A stretch of DNA of 19,633 bases from Aquifex sp. (lineage in GTDB: Bacteria; Aquificota; Aquificia; Aquificales; Aquificaceae). Shown here in pieces: positions 7,801-14,531 of the stretch. Location of the stretch: positions 1 to 19,633 of the forward strand of contig WFPV01000011.1 in NCBI GenBank assembly GCA_015487405.1, given 5' to 3'. Made by a program: the position numbers and the translations under genes. The number at the start of each line of letters is the position of its first letter. The first letter of the stretch is position 1. The notes below the pieces were generated by a model that worked only from the letters and a program-made list of their open reading frames with translations, had not been told where the DNA came from and did not search any database.

Positions 7801-9311
7801 GGAGGGTTCGTAACCTGAGCGAATCTCTGCTTGAAGTATCTATAAAGGAGCTGCGGCTTTTCTGAGAGGGGAGGAAGGGGTGTGTCGTCTCCCATAGCCC
7901 AGGTCATCTCGTTTCCGTTCTCCGCCATATACTTTATGGGATTCTTAATTTCTTCTTCGGTCCATCCGAAGGCTACGAGCTTCCTTATTCTGTCGGGGTC
8001 CTCTTTGGGCTCTTCAAGTTTGTAGCCATTCTCAATCTCGGAAAGTCTGAGTAGGTGCTTTTCTATCCACTCCCTGTAGGGTTTTTGATTTGCAAGCTCC
8101 TTCAAGATTTCTTCCGTCTTCTTTATCTTTCCTTCCCCGAGCTCTATTAGGAGAGTGTCTCCGGGACCGAGCCTTCCCTTTTCCGCAATCTTCTTACCTG
8201 AGAGGTCTACCATCCCAACTTCAGAGCCTAAGACTACGAGCCCGTCTTCGGTTATCACGTATCTCGCTGGTCTGAGACCGTTCCTGTCAAGGTGTGCTCC
8301 TATGGTTTTTCCATCCGTGAAGGCTATCGCAGCGGGTCCGTCCCAGGGCTTCATAAGGAGGGACTGGTACTCAAGGAATATTCTCACATCCTCGGGAAGG
8401 TCGGGGACACTCTCCCATGCGGGGGGAATGAGCATGTAAATTGCGTGGGCGGGAGAATATCCCGCAAAGAGGAGAACTTCAAAGACTCTGTCCAGGGAAG
8501 CGCTATCGCTCTCTTCGTGGGAAACGAGGGGTTTTATGAGCTCTTCTCTGCCTTCGAATACCTCGTGGGTGAGCTCGTGCTGGAGAGTGAGCATCCAGTT
8601 CCTGTTTCCTTGAATCGTGTTTATCTCACCGTTGTGAGCTAAATACCTCAGGGGCTGGGCAAGTCTCCAGTTGGGTAGGGTGTTCGTGGAATACCTCTGG
8701 TGGAAAAGAACGAAAGAGGTCTCGTAATCCTCGTCCAAGAGGTCGGGATAAAACCTGTCCAGCTGGGGAGCTACGAGCATTCCCTTGTAGACTATCGTCC
8801 TCGTTGAGAGGGAGGGAACGTAAACTTTATCCTCATACTTCTTCTCTATCTGCCTTCTCGCAAAGAAGAGCTTTAGCTCTCTCTTCTCTTCGGAAATGTC
8901 GGACATATCTAAAAAGAGCTGTTTTATGGTGGGCATTACCTTGAGGGCAACTTCTCCCACCGCATCGGTGTTTACGGGAACCTCTCTCCATCCGAGGACT
9001 TTTATTCCTTCTTTATAGAAGATTTCTTCTATCTTCTCCTCAATGGGCTCGTATAGGAAGAACATGCCCACTGCGAGGGCATTCTCGTCGGTGAGTTTAT
9101 ATCCCAGCTTATCTATTTCCCTTAAAAAGAACTTCTTGGGAATTTCCGTTAAGATTCCCGCTCCGTCTCCAGTTTTCCCGTCCCCCCCTATAGCTCCCCT
9201 GTGGGTGAGGTTCTTAACAGCCTCCACACCTTGTCTTAAGAGCTCGTGACTCTTTCTTCCGTAAATGTCCGCTATAAAACCGACTCCACAGCTGTCATAC
9301 TCTTGCCACAT
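4824..9311 (-). CDS. gltB: Glutamate synthase, large (alpha) subunit
   Basis: This 1495-residue protein makes glutamate from glutamine and 2-oxoglutarate and is full length for the family. The start M-W-Q-E-Y-D-S-C places the catalytic Cys at residue 8, to be exposed by cleavage of a short propeptide, as in type 2 glutamine amidotransferases (C-G-V-G-F, then T-H-R-G-A-I-G-G-D). The linker domain follows. The FMN-binding synthase domain contains G-Q-L-P-G-H-K-V and D-G-G-F-R-T-G. The three [3Fe-4S] ligands are C1117, C1123 and C1128 (C-x5-C-x4-C). The C-terminal beta-helix carries repeated G-x-x-G-G stretches. An AGGGGTGG Shine-Dalgarno precedes the ATG (9316-9323). gltD is not adjacent, so the electron donor (an NADPH subunit elsewhere, or ferredoxin) cannot be decided here. 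It lies 53 bases after mreC, on the same strand. Confidence 0.99.
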   Translation of the reverse strand: MWQEYDSCGVGFIADIYGRKSHELLRQGVEAVKNLTHRGAIGGDGKTGDGAGILTEIPKKFFLREIDKLGYKLTDENALAVGMFFLYEPIEEKIEEIFYKEGIKVLGWREVPVNTDAVGEVALKVMPTIKQLFLDMSDISEEKRELKLFFARRQIEKKYEDKVYVPSLSTRTIVYKGMLVAPQLDRFYPDLLDEDYETSFVLFHQRYSTNTLPNWRLAQPLRYLAHNGEINTIQGNRNWMLTLQHELTHEVFEGREELIKPLVSHEESDSASLDRVFEVLLFAGYSPAHAIYMLIPPAWESVPDLPEDVRIFLEYQSLLMKPWDGPAAIAFTDGKTIGAHLDRNGLRPARYVITEDGLVVLGSEVGMVDLSGKKIAEKGRLGPGDTLLIELGEGKIKKTEEILKELANQKPYREWIEKHLLRLSEIENGYKLEEPKEDPDRIRKLVAFGWTEEEIKNPIKYMAENGNEMTWAMGDDTPLPPLSEKPQLLYRYFKQRFAQVTNPPIDPIREKAVMSLRMNLGYKRNFLKETEEHAKRLQIDSPILLDYQLKAIENQDRFKVFRIPIAYPKERSYNIVELQDMAGERRISEMIMDALYEEIPINDMQIGIETLQRRVEEAVREGAEIIILSDRYINKYRVAIPALLALSACVKHLARQGLAHKVSFIVETGEARDSHQIACLIGYGASAVYPYLAYEVIYDLCKKGEIELPYEEAVFKYKEALEKGLLKIMSKMGISTLNSYQGAQIFDSVCLNKDFVEEFFTGTPVTLEADGLEEIEASTLARHNAAYEVEEPKLDVGGHMKARKQGEFHAWSPEVVRALHKFLKTKNYEDYKEFSRLANTQHPTFIRHLLTYKKGNPIPIEEVEPVESILKRFVTGGMSLGALSPEAHETIAEACNRLGMKSNSGEGGEDPERYWTIKNSAIKQVASGRFGVTPTYLASAKDLEIKIAQGAKPGEGGQLPGHKVNEYIAKLRHAQPGVSLISPPPHHDIYSIEDLAQLIHDLKQANPFARVCVKLVAERGVGTIAAGVAKAYADVVQISGAEGGTGASPYSSIKNAGNYWEIGLTETQRTLMENKLREKIRVRVDGGFRTGKDVIIAALLGAEEFGFGTAAMIAEGCVMARICHTNRCPTGVATQDPKFRAKFKGKVENVMAYFRAVAQEVREILAEMGYRSLDEIIGRTDLLEVVRYDEYPGSKRIKVEALLEKYPEDQPRRCLVEKNDNPAPNFNDKILEDLLPYIEEGIPVEKEYEIRNIHRTIPTKINYFISLFYGDKGLPEDTIKLTFRGTAGQSFGAFNHRGVSLTLIGDANDYVGKGMYGGRIVIIPTDVKDTYKNVIMGNTCLYGATGGELYAAGVAGERFAVRNSGATAVIEGAGLHCCEYMTGGRVVVLGKVGFNLGAGMTGGYAYILDEDNTLEQKLNYSYVYARRLVGEDEINELRELIEKHYNYTNSPKAKKILDNWEEYLKKFWKVIPLEQCHRDPYGDSDACEVEILGRR
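4833..4836 (-). promoter_or_regulatory. Ribosome binding site supporting the ATA start
   Basis: AGGA on the minus strand, inside the last codons of gltB, lies five bases before the ATA at 4825-4827. The spacing is right for initiation at the ATA and wrong for the TTG 165 bases downstream. Confidence 0.45.
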
Positions 9312-9364
9312 ACTTCCACCCCTGAGAAATTGGATTGAGTAATCTATAATTTATAACAAATTCT
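9312..9364 (-). promoter_or_regulatory. Short AT-rich mreC-gltB gap: Shine-Dalgarno and -10-like hexamers
   Basis: This 53-base gap contains the gltB Shine-Dalgarno (AGGGGTGG at 9316-9323). On the minus strand it also holds an AT-rich patch with TATAAA and TATAGA at about 9341-9357. I find no convincing -35 element. gltB may have its own promoter here or be read through from mreBC; the sequence does not decide. Confidence 0.35.
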
Positions 9365-10159
9365 TCATTCTTCTAAGAAAACTACCACGAACTCAACCTC
9401 TCGCGGGGAAAGGATAGGTTTTACCCTTACGTCTTTAAAAAAGGGATTGTTTTGAAAAGAGACCTTAGTTATAGCTCCTATTGGAAATTCGGGAACTCTA
9501 AGAGTTAAATCTTTGTAGTAAACCTTTCTCCCCACGGGAACAGGGTCTTCTATGTCTACATAAAGGAGCTTTCCTTCGGGAAATCCGCCTTTATATATAT
9601 ATATTTTGTCTGCAGACTCTATCTTTGCGGATAGGGAGCATCTATCATTAAAGAGAGTTATTACTTTGCTTGTCGTCAAGTAAACCTCACCCACTACTCC
9701 CAAAACTGCTCCTCGGGAAACAACAAGACTCCCTTTCGTTATTCCCTTGTCCATTCCTCCGCGAATTATGAAAAATCTGTCGTTACCCGAAGGATCATAA
9801 AAAATAATCTTTGAAACTATGTACCTTGCTTCGCTTTGAAAAAAGAAATCGAGATCCTTTTCAAGTCTCCTTATTAGGGTTTTATAGCTTTCCACTTTAT
9901 GCTTGAGAACAGCGTTTCTCTCCTCCAGCTTCCTAAGCTTTGTTATAAGACGAAGATTATCCTGAAAGTTTTCGATAAGTATAATGGATTTCTCCACCTC
10001 TTCCTCTACTTCCCTCTGAACCTTTATCACAGGGGCAAGGATGAAGTAAGATACCTGGGTAAGAAATCTTAGGGGGGGACTGCTTGCAGGAAGAAGCAGG
10101 AGAATAAGTCCCGTAATTAGAAAGAGAAGGGTGATAGAATTTCGACTTACGAGACTCAT
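9365..10159 (-). CDS. mreC: Rod shape-determining protein MreC
   Basis: MreC (264 residues) is a membrane-anchored extracytoplasmic scaffold of the elongasome, which links MreB to the cell-wall synthases. An N-terminal membrane segment (about residues 8-27, L/I-rich and ending in L-L-L-L-P-A-S-S-P-P) comes first. A coiled coil follows (about 45-105, with many E/K/L and R-K-L-E-E-R-N). Then comes the beta-rich domain containing I-I-F-Y-D-P-S-G, G-x-D-K-G-I-T-K-G and G-A-V-L-G-V-V-G-E-V, which is typical of MreC. The gene overlaps mreB by ATGA (10156-10159), so the two are translated together. mreD, mrdA and rodA do not follow; gltB does. Two simple sequence tracts lie inside the gene (G7 at 10072-10078 and a 13-base TA run at 9592-9604). 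Confidence 0.96.
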   Translation of the reverse strand: MSLVSRNSITLLFLITGLILLLLPASSPPLRFLTQVSYFILAPVIKVQREVEEEVEKSIILIENFQDNLRLITKLRKLEERNAVLKHKVESYKTLIRRLEKDLDFFFQSEARYIVSKIIFYDPSGNDRFFIIRGGMDKGITKGSLVVSRGAVLGVVGEVYLTTSKVITLFNDRCSLSAKIESADKIYIYKGGFPEGKLLYVDIEDPVPVGRKVYYKDLTLRVPEFPIGAITKVSFQNNPFFKDVRVKPILSPREVEFVVVFLEE

Positions 10160-11181
10160 TCCATAGAGATTCTCCTTATGAGTTCAATATTTTCGAGTAC
10201 TTTTCCCAGCCCCCTTGCTACAGCAGTAAGAGGCTCGTCAGCATAAGTGCACTTTATACCTGTATCCATCTCTATCCTTTTATCTAAATTCCTAAGGAGA
10301 GAGCCTCCCCCCGCTAAGACGATTCCACGGTCTGCAATATCTGAGGCAAGCTCCGGAGGAGTTCTTTCCAGCGCAGTTCTAACTGCATTTACTATGGAAC
10401 TTACCGTGTCTTCTATGGCTTCCGTGACCATATGGTTCGTAATTACTATTGTCCTTGGGAGCCCTGTCATGTCCCTTCCGCGAATCTCCATTTCAATCTC
10501 TTCCTCTTCCATCAAGGCACTTCCGAGCTCTATCTTTATTTTCTCCGCAGTTTGCTCCCCTATGAGCAGGTTCATCTTCCTCTTTATATACTGGATTATG
10601 GCTTCGTTCATTTCGTCTCCGGCTACTCTCAGGGAGTTGGATATAACTATACCTGCCAAGGATATTACGGCTATGTCGGTAGTTCCTCCCCCGATATCCA
10701 CAATCATATTCCCTATGGGTTCTTCTACCGGGAGTCCCGCTCCTATTGCCGCCGCCATGGGCTCGGCGATTAGGTAAACCTCCCTCGCCCCTGCACTTTT
10801 TGCGGCATCTATCACTGCCCTCTTTTCTACTGGTGTTATTCCAGTGGGAACGCCTATTACGGTTATGGGTTTGGGTCTCAGGATGGAGTGCCCTATCACG
10901 CGCTTTATGAAGTAGGTGAGCATCACCTGAGTCACTTCAAAGTCGGTAATCACTCCGTCCCTTAGGGGTCTTATAGCCTGAATGTTTTCGGGGGTTTTCC
11001 CCACCATCTCTTTCGCTTCTTTTCCTACCGCGAGAACCCTTCCCGTTTTGGTATCTATCGCAACTATGGAGGGCTCGTATAGGACGATTCCCTTTCCTTC
11101 CAAGAAAACCGCAGTATTTGCTGTTCCGAGGTCAATTCCGATATTACTCGAAAAGGACCTTAATATTCTGCCTAGAACCAT
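10156..11181 (-). CDS. mreB: Rod shape-determining protein MreB (actin-like)
   Basis: MreB (341 residues) is an actin-fold ATPase that forms membrane-bound filaments guiding lateral wall synthesis. Visible motifs are phosphate-1 G-I-D-L-G-T-A-N-T (from residue 15), the D-G-V-I-T-D-F segment, E-P-M-A-A-A-I-G-A-G, phosphate-2 I-V-D-I-G-G-G-T-T-D-I-A-V, and the adenosine loop I-V-L-A-G-G-G-S-L-L. I chose the ATG at 11179-11181: it has an AAGGAG at 8 bases spacing and gives the usual M-V-L-G-R-I-L-R-S-F-S beginning, with a short amphipathic stretch. The frame stays open upstream to 11286, but those 35 codons would lie antisense to the spoT start and match nothing. mreC follows with ATGA overlap. 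spoT is divergent, 34 bases away. Confidence 0.98.
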   Translation of the reverse strand: MVLGRILRSFSSNIGIDLGTANTAVFLEGKGIVLYEPSIVAIDTKTGRVLAVGKEAKEMVGKTPENIQAIRPLRDGVITDFEVTQVMLTYFIKRVIGHSILRPKPITVIGVPTGITPVEKRAVIDAAKSAGAREVYLIAEPMAAAIGAGLPVEEPIGNMIVDIGGGTTDIAVISLAGIVISNSLRVAGDEMNEAIIQYIKRKMNLLIGEQTAEKIKIELGSALMEEEEIEMEIRGRDMTGLPRTIVITNHMVTEAIEDTVSSIVNAVRTALERTPPELASDIADRGIVLAGGGSLLRNLDKRIEMDTGIKCTYADEPLTAVARGLGKVLENIELIRRISME

Positions 11182-11189
11182 TCCTTCTT

Positions 11190-11195
11190 CTCCTT
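11190..11195 (-). promoter_or_regulatory. mreB ribosome binding site (AAGGAG)
   Basis: AAGGAG on the minus strand, 8 bases before the ATG at 11179-11181, fixes the mreB start against the longer open frame. It sits at or just after the predicted transcription start, so the leader would be only about 13 bases. Confidence 0.75.
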
Positions 11196-11200
11196 TTAAA

Positions 11201-11229
11201 TCTATATTTATTTTAATGATTAAAATCAA
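11201..11229 (-). promoter_or_regulatory. Predicted sigma-70-type promoter of mreB
   Basis: On the minus strand, TTGATT (11224-11229) and TATAGA (11201-11206) are separated by exactly 17 bases, with 4/6 and 4-5/6 matches to TTGACA/TATAAT. The expected start of transcription, near 11194, falls just before or within the Shine-Dalgarno. The -35 box and part of the spacer lie inside the first codons of the divergent spoT gene, so spoT and mreB transcription would interfere. Confidence 0.5.
11203..11208 (+). promoter_or_regulatory. Possible -10 box of spoT (TATATT)
   Basis: TATATT on the plus strand ends 7 bases before the spoT ATG at 11216, so transcription would start at about the A of the ATG. 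There is no Shine-Dalgarno before spoT, which fits a leaderless message. The -35 region is poor. The box shares its bases with the -10 box of mreB on the other strand. Confidence 0.35.
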
Positions 11230-13312
11230 TAATACCGATTTAGACGAGGGAGTAGCACCGTTACTTGAGAAATATCCCGAACACAAGGATCTTATTCTAA
11301 AAGCGTACGAGTTTGCAAAGAAGAAACACGGAGGGCAGAAGAGGAAAACGGGGGAACCTTACATAGTTCATCCTCTAAATGTGGCAAAAATCTTATCGGA
11401 GCTGGGAATGGATGCGGCAACAATAATTGCTGCACTTCTCCATGACGTATTGGAGGATACCGACACAACCTATGAAGAGATAAAGGAACGGTTTGGGGAG
11501 AGTGTTGCCTCCATCGTTGAGGGTGTTACGAAAATAGGAAAAATAAAGTATAAATCCGACCAGGTGGAAAACTACAGGAAGTTAATCCTCGCGACTGCGA
11601 AGGACCCGCGTGTGATAATCCTGAAGCTTGCAGACAGATTGGACAATATGAGAACACTCTGGGTGTTTAGGGAAGAAAAGAGAAGAAGAATAGCGAGGGA
11701 GACCTTAGAGATATTTGTTCCCTTGGCTCACAGACTCGGGGTTTGGAAGTTAAAGACAGAGCTTGAAGACCTCGCCTTTAGGTATTTATTCCCCAGCGAA
11801 TACGAAAGGGTTAAAAAGTTCGTTCAGCAATCCAGAAAGGACTTAGAAGCTTACCTAAAGAAATACGTCTTACCTAAGGTAAAGAAGGCTCTTGAGAATG
11901 CGGGTATAAAGGCGGAGATAACCTACAGGCTAAAACACTACTACAGTATTTGGGAAAAAACAAAGAGGAAGGGCATAAACTTGGAAGACGTTCATGACAT
12001 CTTGGGTGTGAGAATTATCGTAAACACCGTTCCGGAATGCTATGCAGTTTTGGGGATAATTCACAACCTCTTCAAGCCCGTTCCCGGAAGGTTTAAGGAT
12101 TATATATCCTTGCCGAAGCCTAACTTATACCAATCCCTGCATACCACGGTTGTAGCGGATAAGGGAAAGCTCGTTGAGTTCCAGATAAGAACTTGGGAAA
12201 TGCATGAGAGGGCAGAAAAGGGAATCGCTTCCCACTGGGTTTATAAGGAAGGGAAAGCTCCAGAGGATGCGGAAATCTATAGCTGGCTCAGGGAGCTCGT
12301 TGAAAATCTTCAGGGAAGCAACAACCCTTCTGAACTCCTTGAAAACTTGAAGAATGAGCTTTTCTCTGAAGAGGTTTTCGTCTTCACTCCAAATGGTGAC
12401 CTTGTGGTTCTTCCGAGAGGCTCAACGCCTGTGGACTTTGCCTATAAAATTCACACGGACATAGGTAACCACTGTGCGGGTGCGCGGGTGAACGGAAGAA
12501 TAGTTTCTTTAGATTACAAGCTCCAGAACGGGGACGTGGTGGAAATTATTACTCATCCAAAAAAGACACCCTCGCCCGAGTGGTTAAAGTTCGTAAAGAC
12601 ATCTAAAGCGAGAAATAAAATAAAGCAGTTTCTTAAACACCTTGAAAAGGAAAGATACCTCAATGAAGGTAAAAGAATCTTTGAAAAATTAAGAACCAAG
12701 CTCGGGCTCTCTCACGAGGAGCTCCTTGAGAAGATAAGAAGTAAGGTAAGATTTGATAAAGAGGAAGAGTTCTTTTTAGCCCTTGGGAAGCGTAAAGTCT
12801 CCGTTAAGAACTTGCTCAAACTCCTCTTTCCTAAAGAAAAGCCCCAAGTCGTTGAGGAAGAAAAGACCGAAGCTAAGCTCGTCGTTCTGGATGAGCTCCA
12901 AAATGTGAAATACGAAATAGCCCAGTGCTGTAAACCCGTTCCCGGTGACGAGATTTACGGCGTTATAACCCGTGTCAAGGGGCTTGTCCTCCATGAGGCG
13001 GGCTGCCCGAACTTAAAAAACGTTTTGAAAACCAATCCCGAAAAGGTTAAAAAGGTAGATCTGAAAGGTGAAGGTAGATTTAAGACCGATATCAGAGTGG
13101 TTGCGAAAGATAGGATAGGTCTTCTATCGGACATAGCCAAGGTTCTCTCCGAGCACAAGGCAAACATTGTGAGTGCGAATACCGTAACGAGTGAAGGAAA
13201 AGCCATACTGGACTTCACGGTGGACGTTAGGAATAAGGAGCACCTCAAGAGTATATGCGAAGGCATAAAAAAATTCCCAGAAGTGGAAGCCTGCAGACGT
13301 TTATACAGGTGA
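11216..13312 (+). CDS. spoT: Bifunctional (p)ppGpp synthetase/hydrolase (Rel/SpoT)
   Basis: This 698-residue long RSH protein makes and degrades the alarmone (p)ppGpp. The HD hydrolase domain has H52, H76-D77 and E80-D81 (L-L-H-D-V-L-E-D-T-D), and further on L-A-D-R-L-D-N-M-R-T. The synthetase domain contains Y-S-I-W-E-K, D-I-L-G-V-R-I-I-V and Y-Q-S-L-H-T-T-V. Its R-F-K-D (292-295) is the RxKD form found in enzymes that keep both activities, rather than the ExDD of synthetase-only RelA. The TGS domain follows (V-F-V-F-T-P-N-G-D, then P-V-D-F-A-Y-K-I-H-T-D-I-G). The C-terminal C-C-K-P-V-P-G-D and E-A-G-C-P-N cysteines come next, and last an ACT domain (D-R-I-G-L-L-S-D-I-A). The ATG at 11216 gives the usual family length; the frame is open back to 10982, but that part is antisense to mreB. 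The 3' end overlaps tsaE by 12 bases. Confidence 0.97.
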   Translation: MIKINNTDLDEGVAPLLEKYPEHKDLILKAYEFAKKKHGGQKRKTGEPYIVHPLNVAKILSELGMDAATIIAALLHDVLEDTDTTYEEIKERFGESVASIVEGVTKIGKIKYKSDQVENYRKLILATAKDPRVIILKLADRLDNMRTLWVFREEKRRRIARETLEIFVPLAHRLGVWKLKTELEDLAFRYLFPSEYERVKKFVQQSRKDLEAYLKKYVLPKVKKALENAGIKAEITYRLKHYYSIWEKTKRKGINLEDVHDILGVRIIVNTVPECYAVLGIIHNLFKPVPGRFKDYISLPKPNLYQSLHTTVVADKGKLVEFQIRTWEMHERAEKGIASHWVYKEGKAPEDAEIYSWLRELVENLQGSNNPSELLENLKNELFSEEVFVFTPNGDLVVLPRGSTPVDFAYKIHTDIGNHCAGARVNGRIVSLDYKLQNGDVVEIITHPKKTPSPEWLKFVKTSKARNKIKQFLKHLEKERYLNEGKRIFEKLRTKLGLSHEELLEKIRSKVRFDKEEEFFLALGKRKVSVKNLLKLLFPKEKPQVVEEEKTEAKLVVLDELQNVKYEIAQCCKPVPGDEIYGVITRVKGLVLHEAGCPNLKNVLKTNPEKVKKVDLKGEGRFKTDIRVVAKDRIGLLSDIAKVLSEHKANIVSANTVTSEGKAILDFTVDVRNKEHLKSICEGIKKFPEVEACRRLYR

Positions 13313-13711
13313 TTTCCTGTAGATCCTTACTTTCCTCTCGTTTTTTCCCATAATCTCAATCTCTATAAACAGGTCGCAGCTCTCTCTATTCTCTTCCCAC
13401 TCTACCGCTAAGATTCCCTGTCCCACAAACTCCGAGTAATCAAAATCCCTAACTCTGTATAGGTCTATATGAATTAAGTTACCCTTGCGGGTAGGGTATT
13501 CATTCACCAAGGTAAACGTTGGACTCCTGACTTGATAACCCTCCTTTATACCGAGGGCTTTGGCAAGTCCCTTAACAAAGGTTGTTTTTCCTGCTCCCAG
13601 GTTGCCCTTTAAACAGATAACTTCGTTTCCCTTTAGCTCCTTTGCGATTTCTTCAGCAAGCTTTAGCATCTCTTCCTCGCTCTTTACAAAAACTTCCCGC
13701 ACGAGTTGCAT
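13301..13711 (-). CDS. tsaE: tRNA t6A biosynthesis ATPase TsaE
   Basis: This 136-residue P-loop protein works with TsaB and TsaD to place threonylcarbamoyl on A37 of ANN-reading tRNAs. Walker A is G-N-L-G-A-G-K-T-T. R-S-P-T-F-T-L-V-N-E-Y, H-I-D-L-Y-R-V and V-E-W-E-E-N follow in the family order. I take the ATG at 13709-13711 (M-Q-L-V-R-E-V-F); the frame is open to an upstream ATG at 13744, but the 11 extra residues are not family-like. No Shine-Dalgarno is present. A TATACT stands directly before the ATG, and the GTG three codons later (13700-13702) is an alternative start. The gene is convergent with spoT, sharing 12 bases. No tsaB or tsaD is near. Confidence 0.95.
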   Translation of the reverse strand: MQLVREVFVKSEEEMLKLAEEIAKELKGNEVICLKGNLGAGKTTFVKGLAKALGIKEGYQVRSPTFTLVNEYPTRKGNLIHIDLYRVRDFDYSEFVGQGILAVEWEENRESCDLFIEIEIMGKNERKVRIYRKSPV

Positions 13712-13877
13712 AGTATAAATGCAAGATATTAAGATAACTAACAAAATAGATGATAGAAAGCAAAAAAAAGCGAGAGTGAAAAGGAGAAAATGAAATGAGT
13801 GGAAGAATGCTTTAATCTTTCGCTTAAATGCAAGTAACTTGTAGAGTTAATTGGACATACTTATCTAGTAATTCATC
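13712..13877. other. 166-base intergenic region between tsaE and the phosphoribosyltransferase gene
   Basis: The region is AT-rich and lies between two minus-strand genes. I find only weak signals. On the plus strand, AAGGAG at 13779-13784 precedes two tiny overlapping frames (a two-codon frame at 13788-13796, then M-S-G-R-M-L from 13794). There is an A8 run at 13763-13770. CAAG-TAA-CTTG at 13831-13841 can form a 4-bp hairpin, too weak for a terminator. The tsaE promoter is probably at the left side, but no clear -35/-10 pair can be named. It may hold remains of a lost gene; nothing recognisable is left. Confidence 0.4.
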
Positions 13878-14531
13878 CTAAGGTTCAAACAATCCCTCTT
13901 CCTTAGCTCTTTTTATATAATCCTTCGCTTCTTCGTCAGAAAGCTGGTGAAAATCCCTGTAGAACACGCCAACCGCAAAGCTTGAAACGTCCACGGGATA
14001 ATAACAAATGAATTTATCTACATACTTAGAGAGCCTAATCTCGGCATCCGCAGGGCACACGGGAACGGCGACAATCACCTCCGAAGCACCTTGTTTTTTC
14101 GCCCACTGAGCAGCGGCTATAGCGGTGTAGCCCGTTGCCACACCGTCGTCAACGATGATAACTTGCCTTCCTCTTAAATCCGGATACCCTTCGGGTAAGA
14201 ATTTTCTTTCTCTTTCTTTTAACTCTCGGAGTTCCTTCTCAATAACTTCCCTTACCTCTTCTTCGGATAACATCCTCTTTACACTTTCCTCGTAGTAGAC
14301 AACGCCGGAAGGATCTAAAGCCCCGAATCCCGCCTCTTCATTCCAGGGAAGCCCAAGTTTCCTAACTACCACTATGGACATAGGAACTTTTAAGGCTTTT
14401 GCTATCTGGTAAGCTACGGGAATTCCGCCTCTCGGTATCGCTAAAACTATGGGATTTTTTGAGTAATCAATCACTTGCTTTAAGCTTTCAGCAAGAAGTC
14501 TTCCCGCTTCTTCTCTATCGCTGAACATCAC
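13878..14531 (-). CDS. Phosphoribosyltransferase-family protein (COG1926 type)
   Basis: This 217-residue protein is a type I PRTase fold. The PRPP-binding loop V-I-I-V-D-D-G-V-A-T-G-Y-T is at residues 124-136 and is preceded by A-I-P-R-G-G-I-P-V-A (31-40) and V-V-V-R-K-L-G-L-P-W-N-E-E (54-66), as in predicted phosphoribosyltransferases of the COG1926 group. A charged helical segment (about 88-112) is inserted between the substrate-side part and the loop. The true substrate of this group is not well established, so I do not name one. The start is either GTG at 14531, overlapping the upstream stop as GTGA, or the next codon ATG at 14528. The upstream unknown gene shares its stop with this start, so the pair is likely coupled. 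The C-terminus (S-D-E-E-A-K-D-Y-I) is helical. Confidence 0.9.
   Translation of the reverse strand: MMFSDREEAGRLLAESLKQVIDYSKNPIVLAIPRGGIPVAYQIAKALKVPMSIVVVRKLGLPWNEEAGFGALDPSGVVYYEESVKRMLSEEEVREVIEKELRELKERERKFLPEGYPDLRGRQVIIVDDGVATGYTAIAAAQWAKKQGASEVIVAVPVCPADAEIRLSKYVDKFICYYPVDVSSFAVGVFYRDFHQLSDEEAKDYIKRAKEEGLFEP

Noticed and set aside
10982..11215. 78-codon N-terminal extension of the spoT frame.
   Set aside because: It is wholly antisense to mreB or in the promoter gap and gives no recognisable RSH sequence; the ATG at 11216 gives the family length.
11182..11286. 35-codon upstream extension of the mreB frame.
   Set aside because: It overlaps the spoT start antisense; the ATG at 11181 has a proper ribosome site and the usual MreB beginning.
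13831..13841. Inverted repeat CAAG-TAA-CTTG as a terminator or operator.
   Set aside because: The stem is only 4 bp and not GC-rich, with no T-run; expected by chance.
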